Shown in pieces: positions 53,097 through 62,108 of a stretch of 64,000 bases of DNA; within the stretch, counting starts at the first letter, position 1; each line of letters begins with the position of its first letter. Source of the DNA: SLFH01 sp050486265 (GTDB lineage Bacteria; Planctomycetota; Phycisphaerae; Phycisphaerales; UBA1924); assembly GCA_050486265.1 (NCBI GenBank), contig JBJHCY010000003.1, positions 186,001-250,000 on the forward strand. Direction: 5' to 3'. Under the pieces are notes generated by a model. That model worked only from the letters and a program-made list of their open reading frames with translations, made no database searches and was not told where the DNA came from. The position numbers were made by a program, and so were the translations under genes.

Positions 53097-53939
53097 ATGC
53101 GCAGCCTGATTGCGGCGTTTTTCGTCCTGTTGTTGTCCGCGTCTAGCGTCTTCGGCTGGGGGCGCGACGGGCACGCGGTGATCTCAGAGATCGCCCATCG
53201 CGAGCTCTCGCCCGAGGCCCGGGAGCGGGTGACGGAGATCCTCGGCGGCAAGCACATGGTCGAGGTCGGCTCGTGGGCGGACGAGGTCCGGCGCCAGCCC
53301 ATGTACCGCTGGTCGGCGCCGCTGCACTACAGCAACATCCCGCCCGGCGAGCCCGCGTTTGTTTTCGAGCGGCACAGCCCGCCCGAGGGTTGCGCCGTGG
53401 CGGCGATCAAGCGGTTCAGCGAAGAGCTCGTCGACCCCGCGCTGACCGACGAGCAGCGGCGCGAGGCGCTGAAGTTCCTGATTCACTTTGTCGGCGACAT
53501 CCACCAACCCCTGCACGCGGGCTTCGCCCACGACCGGGGCGGCAACGACATTCAGGTCCAGCTCCTGGGCCGGGCTTTCAACCTGCACGCCGTGTGGGAC
53601 TCGGGGCTGATGCGAGCCGCGGAGGTCGGCCCGTGGCCGGAGTACGCCGAGCGGCTGCACGCACGGATCACCGACCATCAGTGCGACGCGTGGTCGGAAC
53701 TCGATCCGGAAGTGTGGACGACCGAGTCGTACCAGCTCGCGGTGACCTTCGCCTACGCGATCCCCGGTGACGGCAGGCTCGATGAGGAATATGTCGCGAG
53801 GAACATCGCGATCGTCGACGCGAGGCTCTCGACCGCGGGGGTGCGTCTGGCGTTGCTGCTCAACGAGCTGCTCGGCGAGGATGTCGAGGATCTGGACTCG
53901 AGCGTCGACGACGAGGCCGCGGTTCCGGTCGGGGGGTGA
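53097..53939 (+). CDS. secreted S1/P1-type zinc nuclease
   Basis: 280 aa. A signal peptide (residues 1-20, LIAAFFVLLLSASSVFG) is followed directly by WGRDGH. In this family the new N-terminal Trp is itself a zinc ligand. Further ligands are visible: HYSNIP, FLIHFVGDIHQPLHAGFAHDRGGND and NLHAVWDSGL. These enzymes degrade single-stranded DNA and RNA outside the cytoplasm, likely for phosphate or nucleoside supply. The C-terminal 40 residues are acidic. A -10-like TACGCT at 53030-53035 precedes it. Confidence 0.92.
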   Translation: MRSLIAAFFVLLLSASSVFGWGRDGHAVISEIAHRELSPEARERVTEILGGKHMVEVGSWADEVRRQPMYRWSAPLHYSNIPPGEPAFVFERHSPPEGCAVAAIKRFSEELVDPALTDEQRREALKFLIHFVGDIHQPLHAGFAHDRGGNDIQVQLLGRAFNLHAVWDSGLMRAAEVGPWPEYAERLHARITDHQCDAWSELDPEVWTTESYQLAVTFAYAIPGDGRLDEEYVARNIAIVDARLSTAGVRLALLLNELLGEDVEDLDSSVDDEAAVPVGG

Positions 53940-53966
53940 AGTGCCGCGCGGGCGGGCGAGTCGGAT

Positions 53967-55559
53967 TCAGTACGCGATGTAATCCACGACCATCGGCAGG
54001 TGGTCGCTGGCTTCAGAGTCCGTCCGGTGCAGGCCCATCGTCTGCAGGGCCGTGTCGCTGAGAACGCTCGTGTCGAGCGTGAAGGCGGCGCTGACGCGGG
54101 CGTTGGAGTCGCTGTAGAGGATGTAGTCGAGGCGTCCGGGCGAGAACGAGCTGCGGGCGCGGGCCCAGGTGTGCTGCGTCGCGTCGCCGAGCACCTCGGC
54201 GGGGGCGACGCTGAGCTCGCTGGCGTCGAGGTCGAGGCCTTGGGCGAGTGTAATGAGCGGCGCGGTCGAGCCGACGAGGTTGAGGTCGCCGCCGATGATC
54301 CTTGTGGTCTCGAAGCGTCGCGGGAGGCTCCCGATCATGGTGTTGAGTGCCACGGCCTCGGCGACGCGGGTGTGGTCCTCGGCCTCCATGTAGCCGCCGC
54401 AGCACTTGAGGTGGACGCTGGTGACGACGGTGTCTCGGATGGGCGTCTGCAGCAGGGCGGTGACGCTGCGGACGGGGCGCTCGGGGACATGCTCTTCGGC
54501 GTAGACGGGCTCGGTCACCGAGCGGACGACGGAGTAGCGGGTGACGATGGCGACGCCGCGGTCGGGGGCGCTGACGGCGTTCCACTCGCCGCCGACATGG
54601 CGCTGCATCCACGAGACGAGGTCTGAGTCCGAGGCGCCGTCCCACTCCTGGACGAGGATGATGTCGGGCTGGAGTGCGGTGATGACGCGTGCGAAGGGGG
54701 CGGGGTTGTTGTTCGGCGCGGCGCGTTCGACATTGTACGAGAGCACGCGCACCGCGTTGACGGCCTTGGGCGGTGCGATGAAGTCCGAGAGCGCCGGCTC
54801 TGCAGGCGCCGGCATGTGGAAGGCGAACGGGTCGGACCAGCCGAGCAGCTCACCCTGTTCGTCTTTGCTGAGGATGACGCCCGCGCCCCAAGCGAGCGGG
54901 GGGATGCCGCGCGGAGTGATGTCCAGCGGCTGTCCCTGCACGCCTGTGTCGGGCAGCGCGCCTCGTTGGGGACGGGGAGCGTCTCGCTCAGCGGCGCGTT
55001 CTGCCCGCTCTGTCGGGGCGCGGAGGTCAAGTGCCGAGCGTGCGATGCGGGCCTCGTACCAGCCGGGCTCGCCCCGCTCGTCTGGTTCTGCGGCGTGCGT
55101 CGGGGCGACGATGAAGCCGGCGTCGGCGTGTGAGATCCGGGTCTCGCGTCCGTCGGCGGAGAAAACATGCACCTCGACCCCGCCCCGAAGCCCGTTGCGC
55201 CCGCGCGGGCTCAGGCGGATACGGAGGTCGGCGCCGAGTTCGGCCGCCGCGGCCGGCTCGGGCAACTGCAGGCCGGTCGCGGCGTTGCCGTCGAGGTCGA
55301 GGAGGATCGTGAGCGTCTCGTCGGCGGCCTGGATGGCGCGTGGCGGGCCGTCGACTCTGAAGCGGATGTAGACAAACGACTCGTCGGCCATCGCGACGAC
55401 GCCCTCTGGCCATTCGTCCACCGATCCGTCGAGCATCACCGGACGGGCGTCGCTTCTGACGGGATAGAGCTCCGATCCCGGGCGGTCCGAAGCGGGTGCG
55501 AGCCCCGCGAGGAGGGCCAGGGCGAGGGTCGCGAGGGCTGCGGGGCGTCGTGGGTTCAT
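53967..55559 (-). CDS. secreted endonuclease/exonuclease/phosphatase-family protein
   Basis: 530 aa. Signal peptide (LATLALALLAGLAPA). An N-terminal beta domain (about 40-185) of CBM9/DOMON-like type has DGSVDEWPEGVVAMADESFVYIRF. The EEP domain (about 270-530) has VRVLSYNVERA, PDIILVQEWDG, the central VHLKCCGGYMEAED, IIGGDLNLVGS and final SDHLPMVV, with the catalytic Asp-His and metal ligands in place. The substrate could be nucleic acid or a phosphoester. It faces the S1/P1 nuclease gene, so two exported phosphodiesterases are adjacent. An AATACT box lies 6 nt before the ATG. Confidence 0.85.
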   Translation of the reverse strand: MNPRRPAALATLALALLAGLAPASDRPGSELYPVRSDARPVMLDGSVDEWPEGVVAMADESFVYIRFRVDGPPRAIQAADETLTILLDLDGNAATGLQLPEPAAAAELGADLRIRLSPRGRNGLRGGVEVHVFSADGRETRISHADAGFIVAPTHAAEPDERGEPGWYEARIARSALDLRAPTERAERAAERDAPRPQRGALPDTGVQGQPLDITPRGIPPLAWGAGVILSKDEQGELLGWSDPFAFHMPAPAEPALSDFIAPPKAVNAVRVLSYNVERAAPNNNPAPFARVITALQPDIILVQEWDGASDSDLVSWMQRHVGGEWNAVSAPDRGVAIVTRYSVVRSVTEPVYAEEHVPERPVRSVTALLQTPIRDTVVTSVHLKCCGGYMEAEDHTRVAEAVALNTMIGSLPRRFETTRIIGGDLNLVGSTAPLITLAQGLDLDASELSVAPAEVLGDATQHTWARARSSFSPGRLDYILYSDSNARVSAAFTLDTSVLSDTALQTMGLHRTDSEASDHLPMVVDYIAY

Positions 55560-55620
55560 GTGCCGAGTATTCGTCGCGCCCGCCCGCCGGGCAAATCCGG
55601 GGTCTCCGCGGACGGGCACG

Positions 55621-55663
55621 AAAAACGCCCCCGGGAGCGGCTCTGAGCCACGCCGGGGGCGTT
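55621..55663 (-). terminator. intrinsic terminator of the KamA-like gene
   Basis: Perfect 11-bp inverted repeat (55624-55634 with 55653-55663) followed on the minus strand by TTTTT. It lies 25 nt after the stop codon. Confidence 0.85.
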
Positions 55664-55687
55664 CAGTGCTCGGGCGGGATTGCGAGG

Positions 55688-57136
55688 TTATTGCGGGTCC
55701 TGCGAGCGGAGGGCCTCATCGGGCACGCCGGCGTGGCGTCCGTTGGTGTGGCCGTTGGTGTGCCCGTTCTCACCGGCGTCGCGTCCGACGGTCACCTCGA
55801 CGGTGGGGCGGACCTCTTCGGGATTGATGAAGAACTTTCGGTCCGACGCCGTGAGGGGCTGGAGCTGGTCGTACCAGGTGGCCGTGGGGTCGTACTTGGC
55901 GAAGAAGGGGCGTCGGACGAGGTCGGGGTCGCGGGCCTGGAGGAACTCGAGGACGAACGCCTTCTGCCCGGCGACTTCGCTGACACCCAGCACATGGCAC
56001 TTGCCCGGGAAGCAGGACATGCTCGGCCCGCGGACCGTGCGCCCCATGCCCGAGACCTGCTGGTAGGCCTTGCGGAAGATCTCCCAGCACTTGGCGAGGG
56101 GGAGCTCGAAGTAGCTGCGTGCGCCGGTGTCGCGTTCGACGAACATGTAGTAGGGGATGGCGCCGAGTCGGACGCCGCGGCTCCAGAGCTCGGCCCACGC
56201 GTTGGCGTCGTCGTTGATGTGCCGGATGAGGGGGCTCTGCATGCGGACATTGGCGCCCGTCGAGCGGATGCGTCGCACGGCTTCTTCGGCGACATCCGTC
56301 GAGATCTCGACGGGGTGGTTGTAGTGGCCCATGATCGCGAGCTGCTTGCCCGCGTTGGTGACATCCTCGAAGAGGCGGAGAGCGTCGTCGGCGTCGTTGT
56401 CGGTGACGAAGCGCTGGGGCCAGTAGGCGACGCTCTTGGTGCCGATGCGGACGGTTTTGACCGACTCGACGCCGAGCACGGGCTCGATGTACTGGCGGAG
56501 CACCTTGGACTTCATGATCATCGGGTCGCCGCCGGTGAAGAGCACATCGGTGACCTCGGGGTGCTGCTTCAGGTAGGCGACGAGCTGGTCCGCCTCTTTG
56601 TTGGCGAACCTGAGGTCTTCGAGCCCGACGAACTGCGCCCAGCGGAAGCAGAAGGTGCAGTAGGCGTGGCAGGTCTGCCCGTGGCTGGGGAAGAACAGCA
56701 GCGTCTCGCGGTACTTGTGCTGCACGCCCTGCACGGGCTCGACGGTGCCGTCGTCGCGCGAGATCGTCGGCACATTGTGGGTCATCTGCCCGGCGGGGTG
56801 GGGGTTGAGGCTCAGGCGGATGCGGTTGGCCTCGCGCTCGATCTCTTTCTTGTCCGCGCCGTCGCGGATGAGTTTGCGGACGGCGCGGTAGTCGTCCTCG
56901 TCGAGCATCCCGCGCTGCGGGAAGGTGAGCTGGAACATCGGGTCGTGGGGGACGCGGTCCCAGTCGATCAGCCGGTCGGCGACATAGGCGTTTGTCCTGA
57001 AGGGGAGCACGGCCGAGACGACCTCGACCGCCTCGCGGAGTTCGGGGTCGATCTTCTCCCACTGCGGCAGCTTGGAGACATTGTTGCGGGTGATGGCGCG
57101 GTACCGCTCGTTGGCGGCCGACTGGTCGGTCGTCAT
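55688..57136 (-). CDS. radical SAM enzyme of the lysine 2,3-aminomutase (KamA) family
   Basis: 482 aa. The iron-sulfur cluster motif CHAYCTFC (Cys156, 160, 163) is typical of the family. Around it: LSLNPHPAGQMTHNVP, FTGGDPMIMKSKVL, VRIGTKSVAYWPQRF, MGHYNHPVEISTD and DTGARSYFELPL. Members move an alpha-amino group to the beta position using SAM and pyridoxal phosphate; the PLP lysine region near the C-terminus is not unambiguous by eye. Lysine is the default substrate, glutamate is possible. The C-terminus ends in a short G-H-T-N repeat. GGAGGAAC precedes the ATG at 57136. It diverges from the ABC exporter operon. Confidence 0.87.
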   Translation of the reverse strand: MTTDQSAANERYRAITRNNVSKLPQWEKIDPELREAVEVVSAVLPFRTNAYVADRLIDWDRVPHDPMFQLTFPQRGMLDEDDYRAVRKLIRDGADKKEIEREANRIRLSLNPHPAGQMTHNVPTISRDDGTVEPVQGVQHKYRETLLFFPSHGQTCHAYCTFCFRWAQFVGLEDLRFANKEADQLVAYLKQHPEVTDVLFTGGDPMIMKSKVLRQYIEPVLGVESVKTVRIGTKSVAYWPQRFVTDNDADDALRLFEDVTNAGKQLAIMGHYNHPVEISTDVAEEAVRRIRSTGANVRMQSPLIRHINDDANAWAELWSRGVRLGAIPYYMFVERDTGARSYFELPLAKCWEIFRKAYQQVSGMGRTVRGPSMSCFPGKCHVLGVSEVAGQKAFVLEFLQARDPDLVRRPFFAKYDPTATWYDQLQPLTASDRKFFINPEEVRPTVEVTVGRDAGENGHTNGHTNGRHAGVPDEALRSQDPQ

Positions 57137-57501
57137 GGGCGTTCCTCCGCGTGGCGGGGCCCGGCCTGCAAGCACACCGATTCAGTGAACGGCGCGGTCG
57201 AGGCCGAGCGGTGAACAAGGAGCAACTGTTGCTGCTCGGAAGGGGGCCGCGGCTCATCGCCGCTGCAAACCCCGGGGGGTAGTTCGTCGGGCGTCTTGGA
57301 ATGGACGCCCGGGGCCGATCCACCGGACTCTCCATGGTAACCGAAGCCATACGGGAGGGCCAGCGTTTCCGCAAAACTGCGATCATACCCCAGACAAACG
57401 AACATCCGAGAACGCGTACGCCAAAATACCTGCGAAGTCCGCTTGCATCCTGACAGAGCCCGGGCTAATCTTGCCCCGTCCGCAAGAAAATGGAGAGGAC
57501 C
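57137..57501. other. divergent promoter region between the KamA-like gene and the ABC exporter operon
   Basis: No gene. On the minus strand a TATGAT at 57387-57382 is the likely -10 for the KamA-like gene (leader about 240 nt). On the plus strand lies the strong promoter at 57443-57471. The middle (57340-57460) is clearly less GC-rich than its surroundings, as expected for a regulatory region. Confidence 0.5.
57443..57471 (+). promoter_or_regulatory. promoter of the ABC exporter operon
   Basis: TTGCAT (57443-57448) and TAATCT (57466-57471) with the ideal 17-nt spacing. Start expected near 57478, 24 nt before the leader ORF. Confidence 0.65.
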
Positions 57502-57555
57502 ATGATGCTCATTACCCACACCACCTTCGGTGACGACGCGAAGCCCGGCGGGTAA
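57502..57555 (+). CDS. leader peptide of the ABC exporter operon
   Basis: A 17-codon ORF, MMLITHTTFGDDAKPGG, with two adjacent ATG codons and a strong GGAGAGG at 57492-57498. It is far better supplied for initiation than the downstream ABC gene. Its last two sense codons and stop overlap the 5' arm (57547-57553) of a predicted antiterminator. It has no domain and no membrane segment. Role by position: a ribosome-stalling sensor, comparable in place to BmrB of Bacillus subtilis. A run of one amino acid, as in biosynthetic leaders, is absent, although Thr occurs three times in four residues. Confidence 0.6.
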   Translation: MMLITHTTFGDDAKPGG

Positions 57556-57622
57556 AGCATCAGCGCACAGACCGTGTACTGCTGCACCCGCCTGAGCCGA
57601 ACTCGGGCGGGTTGTTGTTTTT
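57547..57622 (+). terminator. transcription attenuator (antiterminator/terminator pair)
   Basis: Terminator: a 10-bp stem (57587-57596 with 57602-57611, 5-nt loop, one G-T wobble) followed by TTGTTGTTTTT. Antiterminator: GGCGGGT (57547-57553) can pair with ACCCGCC (57586-57592), extended by CAGC (57561-57564) with GCTG (57581-57584), and would destroy the terminator stem. A ribosome finishing the leader ORF would cover 57547-57553 and favour termination. One stalled earlier would favour read-through. Confidence 0.65.
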
Positions 57623-57834
57623 GCCGCATCCCGCACGACCGGTCTCCCAAAGAACTCCACCCCGGCCGGTCCGGATCGCGTCTCGCACGCGGCCGGCCGG
57701 CGCACCACCGTCGGCGCCGCCGCCCGCTCACAACGCGGTGGACGAACCCCTCGGCGCCCAGAACCATCGAGCCTTCCCCTCGCGACGGCGGACCCCCGAG
57801 CCCGGGTCGCGCGGATCCGACGAGCGCCCGCACC

Positions 57835-59706
57835 ATGCACGCTTTCAAACCGATCTGGAAACTCATGCAGGGCCAGCGCCTGCGCTACGCGTCGGCGTTG
57901 GTGGCGCTGGTGCTGGCGGCCGGGGTCCTGTACCTCGTGCCTCTTGTGCCCCAGGTGACCATCGACCGCGTCCTCGCCCCCGAGCACGACGCCGACGGCG
58001 CCGGCCCGGGAGGGTGGCTGCTGGACCTGATGGGCGGCGAGGAGCGCGTGCTCAACAACCTGTGGCTCCCGGCGATCGCCGTCGTCGGCTTCACGATGCT
58101 CGCCGGCGGGCTGACCTACCTCCGCGACCGCTGGGCGGCGGGCGCGTCGGAGGGCATCGTCCGGCGCGTCCGCGACCGCGTGTACGACCACCTCCAACGC
58201 CTGCCGATGCGCTACTTCGACACCGCCGAGAGCGGCGACCTCGTGCAGCGATGCACCTCGGATGTCGAGACGCTCCGCCTGTTCCTCTCCAGCCATGTCA
58301 TCGAGATCGGCAGGTGTGCTTTCATGCTGCTGCTGCCGATCCCGCTGATGGTGATGATCGACTGGCGGATGGCGGCGGTCTCGCTGGTGCTCGTGCCCGC
58401 GATCGCCTTCTTCTCGGCGTACTACTTCTTCCGCATCCGCAGCGCGTTCAAGGCCAAAGACGAGGCCGAGGGACGCCTGACCGCCTCGATCCAGGAGAAC
58501 CTCTCGGGCATCCGCGTTGTTCGCGCGTTTGCGCGTCAGGACTTCGAGCGCGAACGCTTCGACAAGGTCAACACCGAGCACCGCGACCTCGACAACCGCC
58601 TGTATGTGCTCATGGGGCGGTACTGGTCGACCTCCGACCTCCTCTGCCTGACGCAGAAGGGGCTGGTGATCGGATTCGGGATCTACTGGCTCGCCGAGGG
58701 TTCGCTCGGCGTCGGCGCGTTCTACTTCTTCCTCTCGGTCGTGACCATGTTCATCTTCCCCGTCCGCATGATGGGGCGTGTGCTGACAGAGCTCGGCAAG
58801 GCGATGGTTGCGCTCGGGCGCCTGGAAGAGATCCTCGATGTGATCGAGGAGGACGCGACGGACGAGCCGGCGATCGCCGCCGGTACCCCGGTCCGGGGCG
58901 AGATCGAGTTCAGGGGCGTCGGTTGCGTCCACGGTGCGCAGCGCGTGCTCGAAGATGTCTCCTTCAAAGTCGAGCCCGGTCAGACCCTTGCGCTGATGGG
59001 GCCCTCGGGCTCGGGCAAGACGACGATCATCAACCTCCTGCTGCGCTTCTACGACCCCAGCGAAGGCGAGATCCTCATCGACGGACGCCCGATCGAGCTC
59101 TACGACCGGCGCGAGCTGCGCAGGAGGATCGCCGTGGTGATGCAGGAGCCGTTCCTGTACTCAAAGACCATCCGCGACAACCTGCGCATCGCGCGTCCGG
59201 ACGCGCCAGATTCCGCGGTGATTGAGGCGACTGGGCTCGCGGCTGTCCACGACTCGATCGAACGCTTCGAGCAGGGGTACGACACGGCCGTCGGCGAGCG
59301 GGGCGTCACGCTCTCGGGCGGGCAGCGCCAGCGCGTCGCCATCGCCCGCGCCCTCCTGCAGGACCCGCCGGTGCTCGTCCTCGACGACGCTCTGAGCGCC
59401 GTGGACATGGACACCGAGTCGGCGATCATCGACGCTCTGCGTCGGCGCCGCCGCGAACGCACCAGCATCGTCATCGCCCACCGCATCTCGACAGTCATGC
59501 ACGCCGACTCCATCGTCGTGCTCGACAAAGGCCGCGTCGTGCAGACGGGCGACCACCGCTCGCTTGTGGATGAGCCCGGCCTGTACCGCCGGCTCTGGAA
59601 GCTGCAGACCGCCGGCGACACGACGCAGGACCGCAAGCCCGAAGACTGCTACGCACCCTCCCCCGACCGCACCCCCGATTCAGACGAGGTCTCCGCCCAT
59701 GGCTGA
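57835..59706 (+). CDS. ABC exporter half-transporter with degenerate catalytic site
   Basis: 623 aa. Six-helix type IV exporter domain (about 1-330) and an ATPase domain: Walker A GPSGSGKT (389 on), Q-loop QEPFLY, signature LSGGQ (493-497), Walker B VLVLDD (513-518), H-loop His549. The residue after Walker B, normally the catalytic Glu, is Asp518. In heterodimeric exporters (TM287, BmrC, LmrC) this Asp marks the subunit with the degenerate ATP site. The partner gene overlaps its end by 8 nt. The ATG at 57835 has a weak ribosome site and lies 213 nt after the attenuator. Substrate unknown; drugs or lipids are usual. Confidence 0.92.
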   Translation: MHAFKPIWKLMQGQRLRYASALVALVLAAGVLYLVPLVPQVTIDRVLAPEHDADGAGPGGWLLDLMGGEERVLNNLWLPAIAVVGFTMLAGGLTYLRDRWAAGASEGIVRRVRDRVYDHLQRLPMRYFDTAESGDLVQRCTSDVETLRLFLSSHVIEIGRCAFMLLLPIPLMVMIDWRMAAVSLVLVPAIAFFSAYYFFRIRSAFKAKDEAEGRLTASIQENLSGIRVVRAFARQDFERERFDKVNTEHRDLDNRLYVLMGRYWSTSDLLCLTQKGLVIGFGIYWLAEGSLGVGAFYFFLSVVTMFIFPVRMMGRVLTELGKAMVALGRLEEILDVIEEDATDEPAIAAGTPVRGEIEFRGVGCVHGAQRVLEDVSFKVEPGQTLALMGPSGSGKTTIINLLLRFYDPSEGEILIDGRPIELYDRRELRRRIAVVMQEPFLYSKTIRDNLRIARPDAPDSAVIEATGLAAVHDSIERFEQGYDTAVGERGVTLSGGQRQRVAIARALLQDPPVLVLDDALSAVDMDTESAIIDALRRRRRERTSIVIAHRISTVMHADSIVVLDKGRVVQTGDHRSLVDEPGLYRRLWKLQTAGDTTQDRKPEDCYAPSPDRTPDSDEVSAHG

Positions 59707-61552
59707 GCACGCACTCCACGACGACCACTACTCCGGACGCTTCGACCCCAAGCTCTGGATGCGCATCGTCCGCCACACGCTGCCCTACCGCTGGCTCATC
59801 GCCGGCATGGGGTTCAGCGGCCTGGTCATCGCGGCGGTCGAGATCTCGATCCCGATCCTGACCGCTCGCCTCGTCGACGGCGCCATCGCCGGCGCCGACC
59901 GCTCGCTTCTGGTCAGCCTCGGGATCTTCTACGCCGTCAGCATCGCTGTCTTCTGCGCCTGTGTGCTCTGGTTCATCGTCATGGCCGGACGCATCGCGAC
60001 CGGCGTCGCCTACGACCTGCGGCAAGGCTCGTTCGACAAACTCCAGGACCTTTCCTTTTCCTACTACGACACGCGACCCGTCGGCTGGCTCGTCTCGCGC
60101 CTCACGAGCGACTGCGACAAGATCAGCCGCATCATCCCGTGGTTCAGCCTCGACATCGTCTGGGGCTCGTGCATGCTCGTGGGCGTCTCGGTCGCGATGC
60201 TGATGCTCCACTGGCCTCTCGGGCTGACGGTCCTTTTGATCGTCCCGCCCCTCGTGATCGTGACGGCGTACTTCCAGCAACGCCTGCTCTCCAGCTCGCG
60301 CCAGATCCGGCGGACCAACTCGCAGCTCACCGCCGCGTACTCCGAAGAGCTCATGGGCGTCAAGACCACCAAGAGCCTGGTGCGCGAGGAAGCGAACCTC
60401 GGTGAGTTCCAGAAGCTCTCGGAGACCATGCACGAGTGCTCGATGCGCAACCGACTGCAGTCGGCGGTCTACCTGCCCGCCGTCATCGTGCTCGGCTCCG
60501 TCGGCGCGGGGCTGGCGCTCTGGAAGGGGGGCGTCGAGGTCGCCAAGCCCGGGGGCGGGGCGTTGTCGGTCGGCGAGCTTATCGCCTTCATCCAGTTCGC
60601 CGCCCTCTTCGCCATGCCCATCCAGGACCTCGCGGCGAGGTTCACCGAGCTCCAGAGCGGCCAGGCCGCGGCCGAACGCATCCAGTCCCTGCTCGATACC
60701 GAGCCGGAGATCGCAGACTCTCCGGAAGTGCAGAGCGCCATCGACTCGCTCGCATCGAAGGCTCGCGCCGCCGATCCGTTCCTCGCCGAGGACGGTCTGC
60801 CCGCGAAGATCGACCGCGTCGAGTTCCGGCGCGTCTGGTTCGAGTACAAGCCCGGCGAGCCGGTGCTCAAGGACTTCAGCCTCGGCGTCGACGCGGGGCA
60901 GACGGTTGCGCTGGTCGGCCAGACCGGCGGCGGCAAGAGCACCATCGTCTCCCTTGCCGCCCGCTTCTACGAGCCCACCCGCGGCGAGATCCTCATCGAC
61001 GGGATCGACTACCGCAAGCGAAGCCTGCGCTGGCTACAGTCGAGCCTCGGCGTCGTGCAGCAGACGCCGCACCTGTTCGCGGGCACCGTCGGCGACAACA
61101 TCCGCTACGGGCGCCTCGACGCGACCGACGAGGAACTGATCGAAGCCGCGAAGGCGGCGAACGCGTGGGGCTTTATCGAACGCCTCGAAGGCGGGCTTGC
61201 GTTCGAGGTCGGCGAGGGCGGGCAGCGTCTGTCCACCGGGCAGCGTCAGCTCGTCTCGCTCTCGCGTGCGCTTCTGGCCGACCCGCAGATCGTCATCATG
61301 GACGAGGCGACAAGCTCGGTCGACACCGAGACCGAACGCCTCGTGCAGGACGCGATCGAGACGCTGCTTGCGGGCCGCATCGCCTTCGTGATCGCCCACC
61401 GCCTGAGCACGATCCGCTCGGCCGACACCATTCTTGTCATCAACGAGGGCGTCGTCGCCGAGCAGGGCGACCACGACCAGCTCATGGCCAAGCGGGGGCG
61501 CTACTTCAGCCTCTACCGCAACCAGTTCGCCCGAGAGCACTGGAGGCGGTAA
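59699..61552 (+). CDS. ABC exporter half-transporter with consensus catalytic site
   Basis: 617 aa, same fold as its partner. Walker A GQTGGGKST (407 on), signature LSTGQ (511-515, one change from L-S-G-G-Q), Walker B IVIMDE with catalytic Glu536, H-loop His567. The altered signature here and the Asp in the partner contribute to the same composite ATP site, as known for asymmetric exporters, so the two proteins very likely form a heterodimer. A Ser/Asp-rich insertion (about 340-375) precedes the ATPase domain. The ATG lies inside the end of the partner gene, in another frame. Confidence 0.92.
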   Translation: MAEHALHDDHYSGRFDPKLWMRIVRHTLPYRWLIAGMGFSGLVIAAVEISIPILTARLVDGAIAGADRSLLVSLGIFYAVSIAVFCACVLWFIVMAGRIATGVAYDLRQGSFDKLQDLSFSYYDTRPVGWLVSRLTSDCDKISRIIPWFSLDIVWGSCMLVGVSVAMLMLHWPLGLTVLLIVPPLVIVTAYFQQRLLSSSRQIRRTNSQLTAAYSEELMGVKTTKSLVREEANLGEFQKLSETMHECSMRNRLQSAVYLPAVIVLGSVGAGLALWKGGVEVAKPGGGALSVGELIAFIQFAALFAMPIQDLAARFTELQSGQAAAERIQSLLDTEPEIADSPEVQSAIDSLASKARAADPFLAEDGLPAKIDRVEFRRVWFEYKPGEPVLKDFSLGVDAGQTVALVGQTGGGKSTIVSLAARFYEPTRGEILIDGIDYRKRSLRWLQSSLGVVQQTPHLFAGTVGDNIRYGRLDATDEELIEAAKAANAWGFIERLEGGLAFEVGEGGQRLSTGQRQLVSLSRALLADPQIVIMDEATSSVDTETERLVQDAIETLLAGRIAFVIAHRLSTIRSADTILVINEGVVAEQGDHDQLMAKRGRYFSLYRNQFAREHWRR

Positions 61553-61804
61553 GAACGATCGCTTATCAGAATTCGATCCAATCACCGCCGTGCGGCACAG
61601 CCCGGGCAGCGCCCACCCCATCCCAACTCAATCCAATCGCGATGAGACGACGGGTTTGCCCCCGTCCGGTCGCACCTGAAAGGCCAGCCACGAACGCGGC
61701 GAACCGGCGTCGGGCATTTCCGAGTGAGTTCCACGCCTCAGTTCCACCCCTCATTGCCGCCCCACGACGCCCGCAGGTGACCGCACCTCGCGGGGCGTGG
61801 TCAC

Positions 61805-62038
61805 TCAGACGCGATCTTTGAATCCAGAGACGCCGTTCTGCTCCGCGCAGTGCGCACAGCAGTAGACACGCTCTCCGGCCTCCATGCCGTGGCCGATGAT
61901 GCGGCAGCCGCAGTGATCGCAGGCGGGAGCGAGCTTCTGGATCGCGCACTCGAAGCTGTCGAATGTGTGGGTGTCGCCGTTGATGACGACCTGGAACGCC
62001 TTGTCGTATGTGTTTCCGCAGGTTTCGCATTGCGTCAT
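61805..62038 (-). CDS. small zinc-finger protein
   Basis: 77 aa. Three cysteine knuckles: CETCG near the start, CDHCG in the middle and CCAHC near the end, plus a FDSFECAIQKLAP stretch of the type seen in metal-binding treble-clef proteins. It should bind one or two zinc ions; partner unknown. ATG at 62038 with AAGGAG upstream. It follows the SDR gene on the same strand after 70 nt and may share its transcript. Confidence 0.8.
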   Translation of the reverse strand: MTQCETCGNTYDKAFQVVINGDTHTFDSFECAIQKLAPACDHCGCRIIGHGMEAGERVYCCAHCAEQNGVSGFKDRV

Positions 62039-62108
62039 CGCAGGCTCCTTGCTGCTGTGCCTGGCGGGCTCCGTGAGGGTGAACGCCGGCCGACGAGGCA
62101 GGCCGTCT

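Noticed and set aside
57502..57622. Amino-acid biosynthesis type attenuator (trp/his style)
   Set aside because: The leader has no run of a single regulatory amino acid beyond three Thr residues, and the downstream genes are an exporter, not a biosynthetic operon. A stalling-type leader fits better.
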